DNA from: Isochrysis galbana
Taxonomy: Eukaryota; Haptophyta; Isochrysidales; Isochrysidaceae
Assembly (NCBI GenBank): GCA_018136815.1
Contig: CM030939.1
Span: 4,942,760 to 5,006,759, forward strand
Direction of reading: 5' to 3'
Length of the DNA: 64,000 bases
The position numbers and the translations under genes were made by a program. Below the pieces are notes generated by a model. The model made no database searches, was not told the origin of the DNA, and saw only the letters and a program-made list of their open reading frames with translations. Below, in pieces: positions 1 through 11,549 of the stretch (within the stretch, counting starts at the first letter, position 1; every line of letters starts with the position of its first letter).

Positions 1-888
<888 letters not shown>

Positions 889-994
889 CCCGCGCCGCCT
901 GGGAGTCTATCAACAAGAAGAGACAGGTGGAGGAGTCTTGCGGGGAGGCCAGCGAGCGAGGGGGGTTTGAGCGGAGCGGCCAACCCGCTTGCAG

Positions 995-3540
995 ATGCTG
1001 GCACTCTGCGTACTGGCCTCCTTCGGAGGCAGCTGGAACGGCCCGTTTTCGATGCCGGGCAACCTGGTGAACCACGCCTGCACGGCCCACGCCACTCACA
1101 TCTATATCGTCGGCGGAGACTTCGAAGACGCGGAATCGAACCTGACTTGGCAGTTTGACACGCTTACGAGAGTTTTCGATTCTTCTGTCGTGCCGCAACT
1201 TCCCCTGCCGCGGCGCAACCACGCTGCGTGCACTTTCAACGACCGGATTTATGTGATGGGCGGGCGCTCCAGCTCGGCGGGGATCTTGAACACCGTGCAG
1301 AGCTACGACCCAGCCGTTCCTGGCAGTGCGTGGAGTACCACTGAGGCCGGTTTGACTGTTGCGCGCCATTCCCTCGCTTGCGCCGTGCACAACAGCGGGC
1401 TGTGGACTGCAGGTGGGGGTACTGACCCCAGTTCTCTCAGTGCAAGCGACTCGGACACAGTCGAGAGGTTCGATGGCACTTCTTGGTCGGTCATGCCCAA
1501 TCTACCTCAAGGTCGGATTGGTCCGGGCCTTGCCACGTTCGGTGCTGACCTATGGACAATTGGTGGTTTGTCCGCCTCAAACTCTCAAGCGCTGTATTCA
1601 GTGGAAGTCCTAAGTGCAGGCAATGTATGGGCCGCGGCGCCTCCCGCCAACCCGGCATATCAGCCACCTGGTTGCATGGGATGATCGAGTACCAGTCAGA
1701 ATTGTGGGTCGTTGGTTCTGCCGGGGATAGTTTGTACACAGGTTTTCCGACTTCCCTTGTCCAAAAGATGACCTCGTCTCTCACCTGGGCAGCCGGCGAT
1801 TACCTCCCCGAAGCGCGTCACAGCTTCGGCAACGCCGTCGTCGTTGGAGGCGTCCTGTACGTCTTCGGTGGCACCACACAACCCACGACTGTTGTCAGCA
1901 GTACGAGCACGTACTACGAGTATGCACCAGCCCCACCCTCGCCGCCGCCGCCCTCGCCGCCGCCGCCCTCGCCGCCGCCCCCATCACCGCCGCCGCCATG
2001 GCCGCCGCCGCCCTCGCCGCCGCCGCCCTCGCCGCCGCCACCCTCGCCGCCGCCGCCCTCGCCGCCGCCGCCCTCGCCGCCGCCACCCTCGCCGCCGCCG
2101 CCCTCGCCGCCGCCGCCATCCCCTCCGCCGCCCTCGCCGCCGCCGCCCTCGCCGCCGCCGCCCTCGCCGCCGCCACCCTCGCCGCCGCCACCCTCGCCGC
2201 CGCCGCCCTCGCCGCCGCCGCCCTCGCCGCCGCCGCCGTCGCCGCCGCCGCCATCGCCGCCGCCGCCATCGCCGCCGCCGCCGTCGCCGCCGCCGCCATC
2301 GCCGCCGCCGCCATCGCCGCCGCCGCCATCGCCGCCGCCGCCATCGCCGCCGCCGCCATCGCCGCCGCCGCCATCGCCGCCGCCGCCATCGCCGCCGCCG
2401 CCATCGCCGCCGCCGCCCTTGCCGCCGCCGCCCTCGCCGCCGCCGCCATCGCCGCCGCCACCCTCGCCGCCGCCGCCATCGCCGCCGCCGCCATCGCCGC
2501 CGCCGCCATCGCCGCCGCCGCCATCGCCGCCGCCGCCATCCCCTCCGCCGCCCTCGCCGCCGCCGCCCTCGCCGCCGCCACCATCGCCGCCGCCGCCATC
2601 GCCGCCGCCGCCATCGCCTCCGCCGCCCTCGCCGCCGCCGCCCTCGCCGCCGCCGCCCTCGCCGCCGCCGCCCTCGCCGCCGCCGCCCTCGCCGCCGCCA
2701 CCCTCGCCGCCGCCGCCCTCGCCGCCGCCGCCCTCGCCGCCGCCACCCTCGCCGCCGCCGCCCTCGCCGCCGCCGCCATCCCCTCCGCCGCCCTCGCCGC
2801 CGCCACCCTCGCCGCCGCCGCCCTCGCCGCCGCCGCCATCCCCTCCGCCGCCCTCGCCGCCGCCGCCCTCGCCTCCGCCGCCCTCGCCGCCGCCGCCATC
2901 GCCTCCGCCGCCCTCGCCTCCGCCTCCCTCGCCGCCGCCTCCCCCGCCGCCGCCGCCCTCGCCGCCGCCGCCCTCGCCGCCGCCGCCCTCGCCGCCGCCG
3001 CCCTCGCCGCCGCCCTCGCCGCCGCCCTCGCCGCCGCCCCCCTCGCCGCCGCCCCCCTCGCCGCCGCCGCCATTGCCGCCGCCCTCGCCGCCGCCGCCGC
3101 CTCCCTCGCTGCCGCCGATTCTTCCGCGCATCCTTGCCTTTGCTGGCTTGCTTTCTATCATCTTTCGACTCTGGCAGCGGCTCACAGAAGAGCCTCTCAA
3201 TCCGCCATCTGCATCGGCACCGCCTTTGCCCTTTCCTCCTCCCTTATCCCCAGAAAATCCACCGGCTCTGTGCTCCTTGACGGTCGGTCGCGCGCAACGA
3301 GGCGGCTTCAAGAATGATGAGTGGTGCTACAACCTGGGTGTCACCGCGAAATTGATTTTTGACGATGCCGATCGTGCTCGCTGTGAAAGCTACTACATTG
3401 ACCCAGCGTACATGGTGGAAAACTCGACGACATACCAAGACGACTGCTCGGGTGGATGCAAGGCCTGCGAGTATCGATTTTTGAATGGCAAATATGTGTG
3501 CAAAACTGGACCGGTGTTCTTCGAGAAGTGCTCTACGTGA
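995..3540 (+). CDS. kelch-repeat / Ser-Pro4 (extensin-like) protein, apparent frameshift
   Basis: The N-terminal part shows about six kelch blades (for example HIYIVGG, DRIYVMGG, LYVFGG), so a beta-propeller is likely. It is followed by a run of about 79 Ser-Pro-Pro-Pro-Pro units and a C-terminal domain of about 90 residues with eight cysteines, ending at TGA 3538-3540. Such SP4 tracts are known from extensins and algal wall glycoproteins, so an extracellular or wall role is inferred. The ATG at 995 follows ttgcag, which could be a splice acceptor, so an upstream exon is possible. Blades 1-4 lie in one frame (to a stop at 1684); blades 5-6 and the rest lie in another frame, open from about 1552. 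The switch lies at about 1645-1680, too short for a normal intron, so a one-base indel, assembly error or true frameshift is likely. A hydrophobic patch just after the proline tract (RILAFAGLLSIIF) could be a membrane segment. Confidence 0.75.
1932..3110 (+). repeat. 15-bp coding minisatellite encoding Ser-Pro4
   Basis: About 79 tandem 15-base units read ccN-ccN-ccN-ccN-tcN. Units differ mainly in synonymous third positions (tcg/tca, ccg/cca/ccc/cct), and length changes are almost all multiples of 15, which keeps the frame. Long frames on the other five readings (poly-Ala, poly-Arg, poly-Gly) are by-products of this composition. Confidence 0.95.
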
Positions 3541-4231
3541 CCTAGCAAGAGATGCCCAAGATTAGAGCCTTCTTCTTCAGGTGTGGACACCCTTCACCAA
3601 CCACAAGATGGGAGGTTTGCCTCGACGGTCAAGAATATGAAGATAAGGGTGTGAGAGGGACAGAGTAAGTTGCATGTTGTTCGCATCAGATGTTGGCGTT
3701 GGTAAGCTGATTGCACCTTGACGAGGTACTGTAGAGACGTCCTTCGATCTGAGCGGCTGAGGGGCTGCATCACCAGTCGGGGCTGATCTGCTCATGCTTC
3801 AAGAGAAAGACGAAAGCGTTCATTTGCCCCCACCTCCCAAGCTAGTTGGAAGTATAGTAGTATATTATTCCAGTAACCTTCTGCAACGCAAGCCGAGCCG
3901 AGGCCGGCGGCGAATGCCTGCAAGAACGCAGGCAGGGCGCGCATAGGCGTTGAAGGAATGCTCTTGATAAATAGTAAAAGACCTTATATTTTTTTCGCCT
4001 CGCGCATGACCGTGTGCTACTGCTATGCTGCCGCGCCTTCACTTCCTCCTTACCCCTCGCCAACCTGCCTTGCGGCAACTCCCCTCGTGCGCTACTTATG
4101 GGCCCGGGATCCAACCCACTTTTATAAGTGGGGGTCAATGGGGGCATCGCGGCCCCCCCCCTCCATCGCGGCATCGCGGACAACCCCCGGGGTGGGCCCG
4201 TACAATCAACCTCAGCCCCCGCCTTCTGGCA
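3541..4231. other. intergenic, partly repeat-derived
   Basis: No convincing gene. Positions about 4062-4098 resemble 59320-59357 (shared cctgccttgcgg and cctcgtgcgctac), so this part is probably transposon-derived, perhaps the outer edge of the retroelement to its right. Confidence 0.4.
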
Positions 4232-4372
4232 GGGTAATTGCACGCTATCGCCAACTTCAACGACACGCAGGCAAACCTATTGCCCATACCACAAGGCAGC
4301 ATGCCGTCATCCGTGGCGTTGGCTCACGCCGTCGCCTACGTACACTCTGCGAAGTTAGCGGTAGTAGGCAGC
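4232..4372 (+). repeat. left arm of 139-bp inverted repeat
   Basis: The segment from gtaattgcacgctatc to gtagtaggcag recurs inverted at about 8627-8765 with only about one mismatch. The two arms enclose the Ty3/gypsy remnant. They may be terminal inverted repeats of a composite element or two copies of one dispersed repeat. No target duplication was found outside the arms. Confidence 0.8.
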
Positions 4373-4374
4373 TG

Positions 4375-4490
4375 TCGAACACGCGATGACTACAGGCTCA
4401 TAGGCAGAAGGCCGTTCGATCGAGCCGGCAGTTGACGCGGCCGTAGAGGGTTCGTTGATTGCTGCTTGCGGGAAGATGTCTGAAAGGTGA
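4375..4490 (-). repeat. dispersed repeat B, copy 1
   Basis: The segment with cgatgactacaggctc and gggaagatgtctga recurs at 58976-59095, and its first about 40 bases recur at 13571-13612. It supplies the artificial C-terminus of the integrase frame. It may be an LTR or UTR piece of the retroelement or a separate inserted repeat. Confidence 0.8.
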
Positions 4491-5665
4491 TGAGGTGTGC
4501 TAGGCCGCAAGTCGGTGCCGGTGCGCTCGAGGATGACCGAGGTGAGTTGGCTAGCGAGGTTGCTGCCGGAGTCCGAGCGAAGTTGCCTTGGTACTCCGTG
4601 CCGAGAAACGACGTACGACATGAAGGCGTGAAGAGCGTCGGCACTCGAGGGGTCGCCGTTGTGAGGGGCCGCCTCGATCCAACGAGTGAGCGAGTCCACG
4701 AAAACGAGGAGCTTGTCGAAGCCTCGAGAGCCCTTGATGAAGTCGTGCGTGGGAGCCATCGAGACGACGTCGCAGAAGACGATGTCGAACGGATAGGCGC
4801 CGACCTGCGGTCCCTTCGGATCTGCGAGGTGACGGAAGGGAGGCTTAGCTAAGGTGCACTCGTGACATTGGCGAACGTGCTCACAGACGTCTGCGTTCAT
4901 CCCAGGCCAAAAATATCGGTCTCGTAGAAGGCGCGCCATTCGGTTGTCGCCGAGGTGGCACAGGTGGTCGTGAAAGGCTTCGAGGTAGGCACGGCGCATC
5001 GTCTTCGGCACGTAGAGGCAAAGCTTCTCGCCATCCCTCGTTGGCACTCGTCGGTAGAGTAGTCCAGATCGCAACAGGCATCGCGAAGATTCGCGGCTGA
5101 GCCAGCGCAAGCGGCGGTGATCGAGGTCGGGGTTGTGAGGAGACGAGGAGAGAAAGCGGATGAGGTCGTGGCAGTCGGGGTCCTCGGCTTGTGCCTCTTT
5201 GAGCGCCTCGGCGTTGGGTGTACCGACGTCGAGGTAGGAGAGGTTGATAGAATCCCTGGTCGTAGAGGACAACCTGGACGACCGTTCGTCGGCTTGCAGA
5301 CTGGATGCCGTTGTGGTACGAGAACGAGAGGCGGCGACGGCTGGCGGCTGACCATCCAATGCCGTGGTGGAGCGAGAGTTAGGGACGACGGCGGCTAGCA
5401 GCTGCCCACCCCCCTGCTTAGGAGCGGACGTCTCCGACGTCTCGTCGTCTGCCGCCACCAAGCGCGACACACCATCCGCGTCTTTGTGATTAGCACCAGG
5501 TTTGTGTTCGACGGTAAAGCGATACTCCGACAACTTGAGCGCCCATCGCATCAGGCGCGACGCCGGCCCACCCTGGACGGTGTCCTTCATGGTGTGCAAC
5601 CAACGGAGAGCTTGGTGATCGATGACGAGGCGGAAGTGCCGGCCCCAAAGGTACGGTCGCCACCC
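4375..5665 (-). pseudogene. Ty3/gypsy RNase H-integrase fragment
   Basis: On the minus strand the frame opens with the end of a Ty3-type RNase H (RPYLWGRHF, then LVIDHQALRWL, then EHKPGANHKDADGVSRL). An integrase follows: an HHCC zinc-binding region (H near FHDHLCHLGDNR, CHEC) and a catalytic core with the first Asp (FDIVFCDVV) and second Asp (RQLRSDSGSN). The sequence then runs into a dispersed repeat at about 4490 before the third catalytic Glu, so the integrase is truncated. Protease and reverse transcriptase are missing. Immediately upstream, in another frame, is a gag-like region; the boundary at about 5665 looks like a deletion junction. The element is non-functional as seen. Confidence 0.9.
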
Positions 5666-6750
5666 TTGGCACGGCGAGGCTTGCGGCGAGAGTCCGTAGA
5701 CTCGGATGACCCATCGGACTCCGAGTCGCTGATCGGCGAAGAGTTGGACGAACGCGGGCTAGAGACCGGAGACGAGGACAAGGAGGACGAAGAAGTAGGG
5801 GAGCTATAGCGGCGGCGGCGGCGGTCCTTCTTCTTGTCTTTATGAGCCTTTTTAGATTTCGATGAGGAACGAGGGAGCGGCGGTGGCGGAGGCAAAACAA
5901 CTTCGCCGCCATCATCGGATGGAGGTGGAGGCGGGCTGGCTTCCTGGACTGGAGCAGGAGGGAGTCGGCCCCGTTCGATCGCGCTGGTGACCGCGGCGAG
6001 CTGCTGTGAGAATTGCGCGGCCATGGACTGCATGAGCTCGATATAGCGCAGCTCGACGGGGTTGAGCCCCGGTGAAGCCGAAGAAGTTGGCGGCGGGACC
6101 GTAGCAGACGGTGGAGAAGGAGAGAGATGAAGAAGGGAGTCGGGCAGCAAGCCCGGGGCCTCCTCACAACGAGACGGCTGACTTGGGGCGACCGAGGCGA
6201 CCGAGAGGCGTTCGAGCGAGGGATGGTAGGGCTCATAGGCGGCCTCCGAGTCCGATGGCAGGGGTGGCGGTGCCTCGAGGCATGCGCGGGACGAGTGGAG
6301 GGATCCCTCCAGAGGATTATCCTCACCCTGGAAAGACTCGGGCTTGGACCCGTCTCCGACGGACTCCGGCGGTGAAGGCGGAGATGATGGCGGAGGCACC
6401 GCAGAGAGATCAGGAGGAGAGGCGAGGGAGGGCATCACCTCCCCCTGTGAAGGTGGTGGTGGATGACCGTCCGAAGAGGAGAAAGGGGGCAGGGCAGGCA
6501 TGATGCCCGACTCTGCAGAGGTGGGGGTGACCCCCATTGAGACGTCCAGCGCGGGACGCACCGGATAGGATTCTACACCTGACGAATTGTGATGGCCCAT
6601 AGGGCCTGAGGGCAATGAGGAAGGGGCAAAGCCGGCGGCAGGCGCGGCGAGGGAGGCCACTTCAGAGGTGCTGACGGGCTGAAGCCCGTCAGCAGAGGAA
6701 GGCGGGCAGGCGGGCTTGAGCGAGGGCGAGGACGGCGGCGAAAGCGACAT
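5660..6750 (-). pseudogene. gag-like N-terminal region of the Ty3/gypsy remnant
   Basis: The minus-strand frame from ATG 6750 encodes a Pro/Ser-rich protein, then a short helical segment (VELRYIELMQSM and following) and a very basic, Ser-rich tail (KSKKAHKDKKKDRRRRR, then many Ser). It lies directly before the RNase H-integrase fragment and in the same orientation, which fits a Gag protein. Near 5665 the frame runs out of phase into RNase H codons. No CCHC zinc knuckle is seen, presumably because the 3' part of gag was lost with protease and reverse transcriptase. The frame is open further upstream to 6978, so the exact start is uncertain. It could also be a host gene disrupted by the retroelement. 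Confidence 0.55.
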
Positions 6751-6978
6751 GGAACGAGCGGCGAAAGGCGAGGGTGAGTGAGAGGAGGGCTGTGGTGGCA
6801 GGGGCTGGCGAGGCGAGGAGGGATTGTAGGGTCTGAGTGTTACGAGAGCGAGAGCGACGAGAGCGAGAGCGACGACGGATGACGACTGGCGACAGGACGA
6901 CGGACAGAGACACCCAGGAAAACACCCCGACTCTCGCCCCACTACTTTCTCACATAACTCGACTGAAATCAAACCCAA

Positions 6979-8626
6979 ACACTCCGATCAGACAACAACG
7001 GACGACGATCAGAAGGCGATCTGTCGGCGATCCCGTCTGGAAGGGGAATCGCACCATAACGGAAACGAAGGGCAATCCTGCCGCACAGGATTCCAAGAGA
7101 CTTATCGAATAAGACGAGAGAGATGCGGTGGGCCTAAGGGGGAGATGCGAAGAGATTGCAAATTAAACCTGATTGCAATCACTGAAGTAGATAGCGAAAC
7201 GTGGAGAAGATAGCGAATTAAACCTATTTGCGAGGCGCCTAGGAGGGAGAAGGGTGGGGAAACTTCCTTCTCTTTCGAGAGAAAGAGAGAGAACGCTCCA
7301 CAACCCAAGACCCTATGCGTCCAAGCGAAGCTTTTTGACCGAGAACGAGAACGAGAGAATTATAACGATAAATGCCGAACGACGAAGAGGAGCCTAACCA
7401 GTGTCGATTCGCGAATGCGACAGAGAGACGCTGGGAGACACTGAGGGACGCTGGGGAACGCTGAGGGACGCGCTGGGGGACTTTCGCGCTGGGGGGGTTG
7501 AGGGAAGAGAAGACGGCGTCTCAATGCGCGGACGCGGAAGAGAGCCGCCGTCTCGGCGCGTGGAGGGGTGTCTGCTGTCTGCGTTCTCCCGCCTCCCGCC
7601 AACCGCCAACAGTGCTGTTCCCATGCGACTCCGCTCCTGGGGGCTCACGGATTATGATAGTAACACGCGTAAATATCACGTATTGAGAGTTGAACTAACT
7701 AACCAAGCTCGCACTGGATCTTTATTTTTCGCGCTTTCGCGCCTAGTGCTAGTGCCGCCGGCCATGCCTTTCTAATGATTTTCTTGTTGAAAGGGGGGTT
7801 TTGTTTTTGATCTCGTTGCTTGAGCAGCCCAAATATTCCGCAAAATATGCGAAATATTTTTTGGGCCATATTCGCCCAAATATCCCGCGAAATATCCTGA
7901 ATATTTCCGCCTGGGCCTACTGGTAAGGGCCGTTGCTCCTTTTTTGACGAGAGGTTCCTTTCCCCCCCTCGGTGCTTTTTCGCGGAGAGTCGCCCGACGT
8001 AGGTCGGGCCGCCTCAATGGGGTTTCCCTCATTTTAACTTGTGGGGAGTTAGAATGGGGCAGCCGGGGGCCTGCGAGGGGGGAGATTTGGAGGGGTGCAT
8101 AGGTATAGGGAAAGCCGCAAGGCTGGGCCCCTACCCCTACAACACCATGGCACTGACCTCGTGTTCAAGCACGAGACGCAGGCCCGGCCGGTCGACAATC
8201 GACAAGACCACAACCAAAACCAACCCAGGGTTGCGTAGCAAAGACTGCACAACCCTGCAGCCACAAACCGATTGAAGAACAGACTCAAATGAGGACCCAA
8301 AGGGGAGAAGGGACCCCTGCGCTTTGACGAGACGGACGCAAAGCCCGGCCCTCGAGCCGGCCCCACGCAGACGCGCACACAGCGCACACTCCACACCCAA
8401 CTCGGTCATGAACACAACAAAGAGGCACTACTGCAATACATGCCCTTGCGCCAACACCGATCCAGTCGGAACCGGGAAACGCGGGGCGCATAGCTCCAAG
8501 CAACACGCCGACTGCGCAGGCTGCGCCAAAGGAGTCAACCAACATAGGGCTAACCAACCGAACCACCGACCCGACGACGTCAACACATTAGCTACTACTC
8601 CTAATGGCAGCAGAAACGGTGTGCGC
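6979..8626. other. non-coding, transposon-flanking sequence
   Basis: No supported gene. About 7835-7910 is AT-rich with repeated inverted aaatatt and gggc motifs able to fold. About 7400-7480 carries repeated gacgctggg units. If the Ty3/gypsy element had a 5' LTR it should lie here, but no copy of the 3' side sequence was found. Confidence 0.4.
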
Positions 8627-8765
8627 TGCCTACTACCGCTAACTTCGCAGAGTGTACGTAGGCGACGGCGTGAGCCAACGCCACGGATGACGGCATGCTG
8701 CCTTGTGGTATGGGCAATAGGTTTGCCTGTGTGTCGTTGAAGTTGGCGATAGCGTGCAATTACAC
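8627..8765 (-). repeat. right arm of 139-bp inverted repeat
   Basis: Reverse-complement partner of 4232-4372, almost identical. It ends about 20 bases before the stop of the neighbouring minus-strand glycosyltransferase frame at 8785. Confidence 0.8.
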
Positions 8766-8784
8766 ATGGTATGCTCACCTTGTG

Positions 8785-11097
8785 TCAAAAGTAGATACGC
8801 CCACTCTTGTGATTGTCCACAATTTGATGTGCACGGCTAGCTGCGTCATGCCCACGTGGTGTGTCTACGTTCTGTCCATTTGACCATGAACGACTCGTTG
8901 ACCGTGTAGGCGTACGCGCATGGGACCGATACTCGAGGGCTTGCTGCGGGGTTTTGAACGTTGCAATGGCCCCTCCTGCCTCGCCGCCAACGACCTTTGT
9001 CTCCATGTTGCAAGCCCCCGGTGCGCCCACTTGACGAGCAAACTCCTCTGGAGAGGCTGCATCTAGTTGTCCATCATCAATTTGCATCAGCCATCTTGCA
9101 CTGGGCTTTTCGTTGCCTATCAACTGAACCTCTCGTCCAGTTTCCCGGAGCTTCCGAGGCCGCAATTTTGCCCCATCATCGTCGTCTCCACTGCCGCGCA
9201 GCGAGCCCGGCCCGGTCGATCGCCGCGCGCTAGCCCTATGATTGGCAGCGTCTCCCGCCTGCTCCCAGCTTGCGTCTCGCCGAACAGCTGCAATACAGGG
9301 TAAGATGGTCCGGTCGACTAAGGAGGGCTTTGCGGGCCGCCCGGCTAGCTCCTCGGAGCTCCGCTGCAAGCCATCGCGCAATTGTAGGGTAGGCAGCACC
9401 GCATGCAGGTTGGGGAATCCTCCGGAGAACCAGAAGCTTGCCCGCGCTAAGTGAAGGAATACCCCATGCCGCGACAGGCTGAAGCCGGACGAGCGCCTGG
9501 TGTGCTCGTACAAACTCGGGGTGGCTTGCAGGCGCGAAAAGGCAGCGCGGCGCTTCACTACGGCAAGATGAGCATAGAGGAGGCGAAATCCGGAGCCAGG
9601 CTCGAAAATATCTTGGACGACGGCACTCGCGACTGACCGGATGGATGCCGGGGCCACTCCACGTGGACGAGGCGCTGGGCTTACGCGCCTGTGCTCACCT
9701 ATCTGTTGTCGCCGCCGGGCCAGGCTGCGATGCATCGTGTCTGAGGCGGTCGCCCATCCTGAGCTATGTGATCGTTCTGTGCCTTCTTGCGAGAGGCGGC
9801 GTGCAGTCGGTGCAGTCGCTGCGGCGCGCATCGGACGCGAAGCTCGACCTGCGCCTTGCCAGAGTGTCCCGTCGTTCTGCCAGCTGATGACGAACCCCTC
9901 GTCCATGAGGGGCGTCTTCTCCCCACGCAAGTAAAGTCGGTCCTCCCATGCCTCGACGCGCTTGCTCCCATCTAGAGTGAGAATAGCACAAGATGGGGTG
10001 AGCAGATGCGAGTAGGCTTGGGCACCAGGCACGAGCCGGCAACGAAATTCGGCCTGCGAACCAAGTGCACGCACTTTTTCTCCGATCAAGGCGGCCGTTC
10101 CATATGCGCACGATCCCCGCAGCGGCCGCCTCTGCGGTGACGCGAGGCATATTGCCCTTGCCCTTGAGAGCACCCCACCATTCGTCAAATACGAGGTATC
10201 TGGAGTCGCTAAGGACCTGAGCGCGACGGCATAAAGGATGGTGGCTCCGCAATAGTCAACGAAGTGCCCACTCGGGCTGTTTGTGGACTGGCGCGGCGCG
10301 CACCCTTGCCACATCAGGCGAGCGGTGGTAGAGCTTGTTGACGGTCGGAGTGTTTCGGTACATCATAAACGGACCGCAAGAGTGGAGCGGCGAAGGCAAG
10401 GGCGAAAAGATATCATGTGTGGATAGCACGTCGGGAGGGAACCAATCCCGGAGGCGGCCAAGCAGCACATCGTCCTGCACGTTGCCCCAAAAGTCACCTG
10501 GGCAGGGAAGGCATGTCGCAGCTCTTCCATCTAGAGACCAATGTGCATGGCCGCATGGAGGGCCTCCTGTCGCATCTGAGCTTTGGATGCAAATAGCTAC
10601 AATACAGGTAGGCAGCGATGTGCCCGATCGGTGTGTCTGCATATATGTTTGCACAGGTGTTGAAGCGGGGCTTCGGCGCACGCACAGCCAGCCAGCAGAT
10701 CATCAGCGAACACCTCTCCAAACATTGGCTTCAGGTCAGAGATCTTGGAGGTGGAGTGGTTGTTGAGGGCAAGCGATGTGGCGCGAAAGCCGACGGTGCG
10801 CACGAGCCGCTCAACAAGGGCGCGCGTTGAAAGCTGAACGAAGCGCACGTTGGGCGGCAGCACAGCGGCAGGAGCGGACGAGGAAGGAGAGGAGGTCGAG
10901 AAATGCGCGAGCGGCTTGAGGTCGCCCAGTAGCGTGAAGCTCACGTCCGCGTTGGCCGCGTAGCTGCGCATGAGGAGCGGCAGCCAGGGAGGCCAGCCGC
11001 CCCACCGTGCGACCAGAAGGCAGATCGACGGCACCCCAGCCGTGCGTGCCACGGGCGGAGCCGCGCAGGGGCCAGCTGCGCACAGCCCCGCCGCCAT
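8785..11097 (-). CDS. DUF6625-like glycosyltransferase, at least five exons
   Basis: The spliced minus-strand product matches the pattern I know for DUF6625 proteins (putative glycosyltransferases). Exon 1 (11097-10686) has a WPPWLPLLMRS segment and KISDLKPMFGEVF. Exon 2 (10497-10304) has DFWGNVQDDVLLGRLRDWF and a GPFMMYRNT segment. Exon 3 (10216-10075) has RYLVFDEWWG. Exon 4 starts at 9971 (RVEAWEDRLYLRGE). A last exon contains RLLYAHLAVVKRR at about 9600. Donors are gtgcgt/gtgcgc and acceptors cag or tag; the phases of exons 1-4 join correctly. The end of exon 4, the start of exon 5 and the use of the long open frame down to 8785 are unresolved. A hydrophobic stretch near the N-terminus (VPSICLLVARWGG) is part of the family core, so targeting is unclear. 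The substrate is unknown; a sugar-transfer role is by family only. Confidence 0.75.
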
Positions 11098-11169
11098 CCG
11101 CCGCCCGCCGGCAGACCCTCAATGCAAATGTGAGCTGTGAATGATGCATCAAGACCATCCCAACCATCT

Positions 11170-11186
11170 TCACACCTCGATATATA
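11170..11186 (-). promoter_or_regulatory. TATA-like element of the DUF6625-like gene
   Basis: On the minus strand ataaatatatatcg lies about 75-90 bases upstream of the ATG at 11097. It is an isolated AT-rich motif in GC-rich DNA at a plausible distance. A promoter role is inferred. Confidence 0.35.
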
Positions 11187-11549
11187 TTTATCAGTAGACC
11201 ATTTTAGCTCTACTCCATTGGTGAGAACGCCAAGAACGCAGGCTCTCTCCAGCTCTCCTGTGAAAATGTTCGAGTAGAGCGCGTGGGGCAGCCGCAGCCA
11301 GGCCCATACTGAGTAGCGAGACGAGGGCTACTGAGTACGAGTAGGTGTAGCATGGTCTTAGCGACGCAACGAGGGGACGAGCTCAGAAGACACCTAATTC
11401 AGAGTATACACCAAGGCACATGGGGACTATTTGTCCCTTCTACTACAAAACCCCAGACAGAACTGCAATCTTGTATGGTTTCGTGCCTGCCGTTATCGCT
11501 CTCTCTCCTTTCGCTCGCCGGCCTGCGGTGTGCGTCCATCCTCTCTGTG

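Noticed and set aside
1844-3317. Poly-Ala, poly-Arg and poly-Gly frames overlapping the Ser-Pro4 tract
   Set aside because: They are alternative readings of one 15-base repeat; the Ser-Pro4 frame alone continues into kelch and Cys-rich sequence on either side.
5490-6503. Arg/Pro-rich frames overlapping the gag-like region on both strands
   Set aside because: They are shadows of the Pro/Ser-rich gag-like frame, without any domain.
4355-8765. Complete LTR retrotransposon with paired LTRs
   Set aside because: No direct repeat pair was found on the two sides; the long flanking repeats are inverted, and protease and reverse transcriptase are absent.
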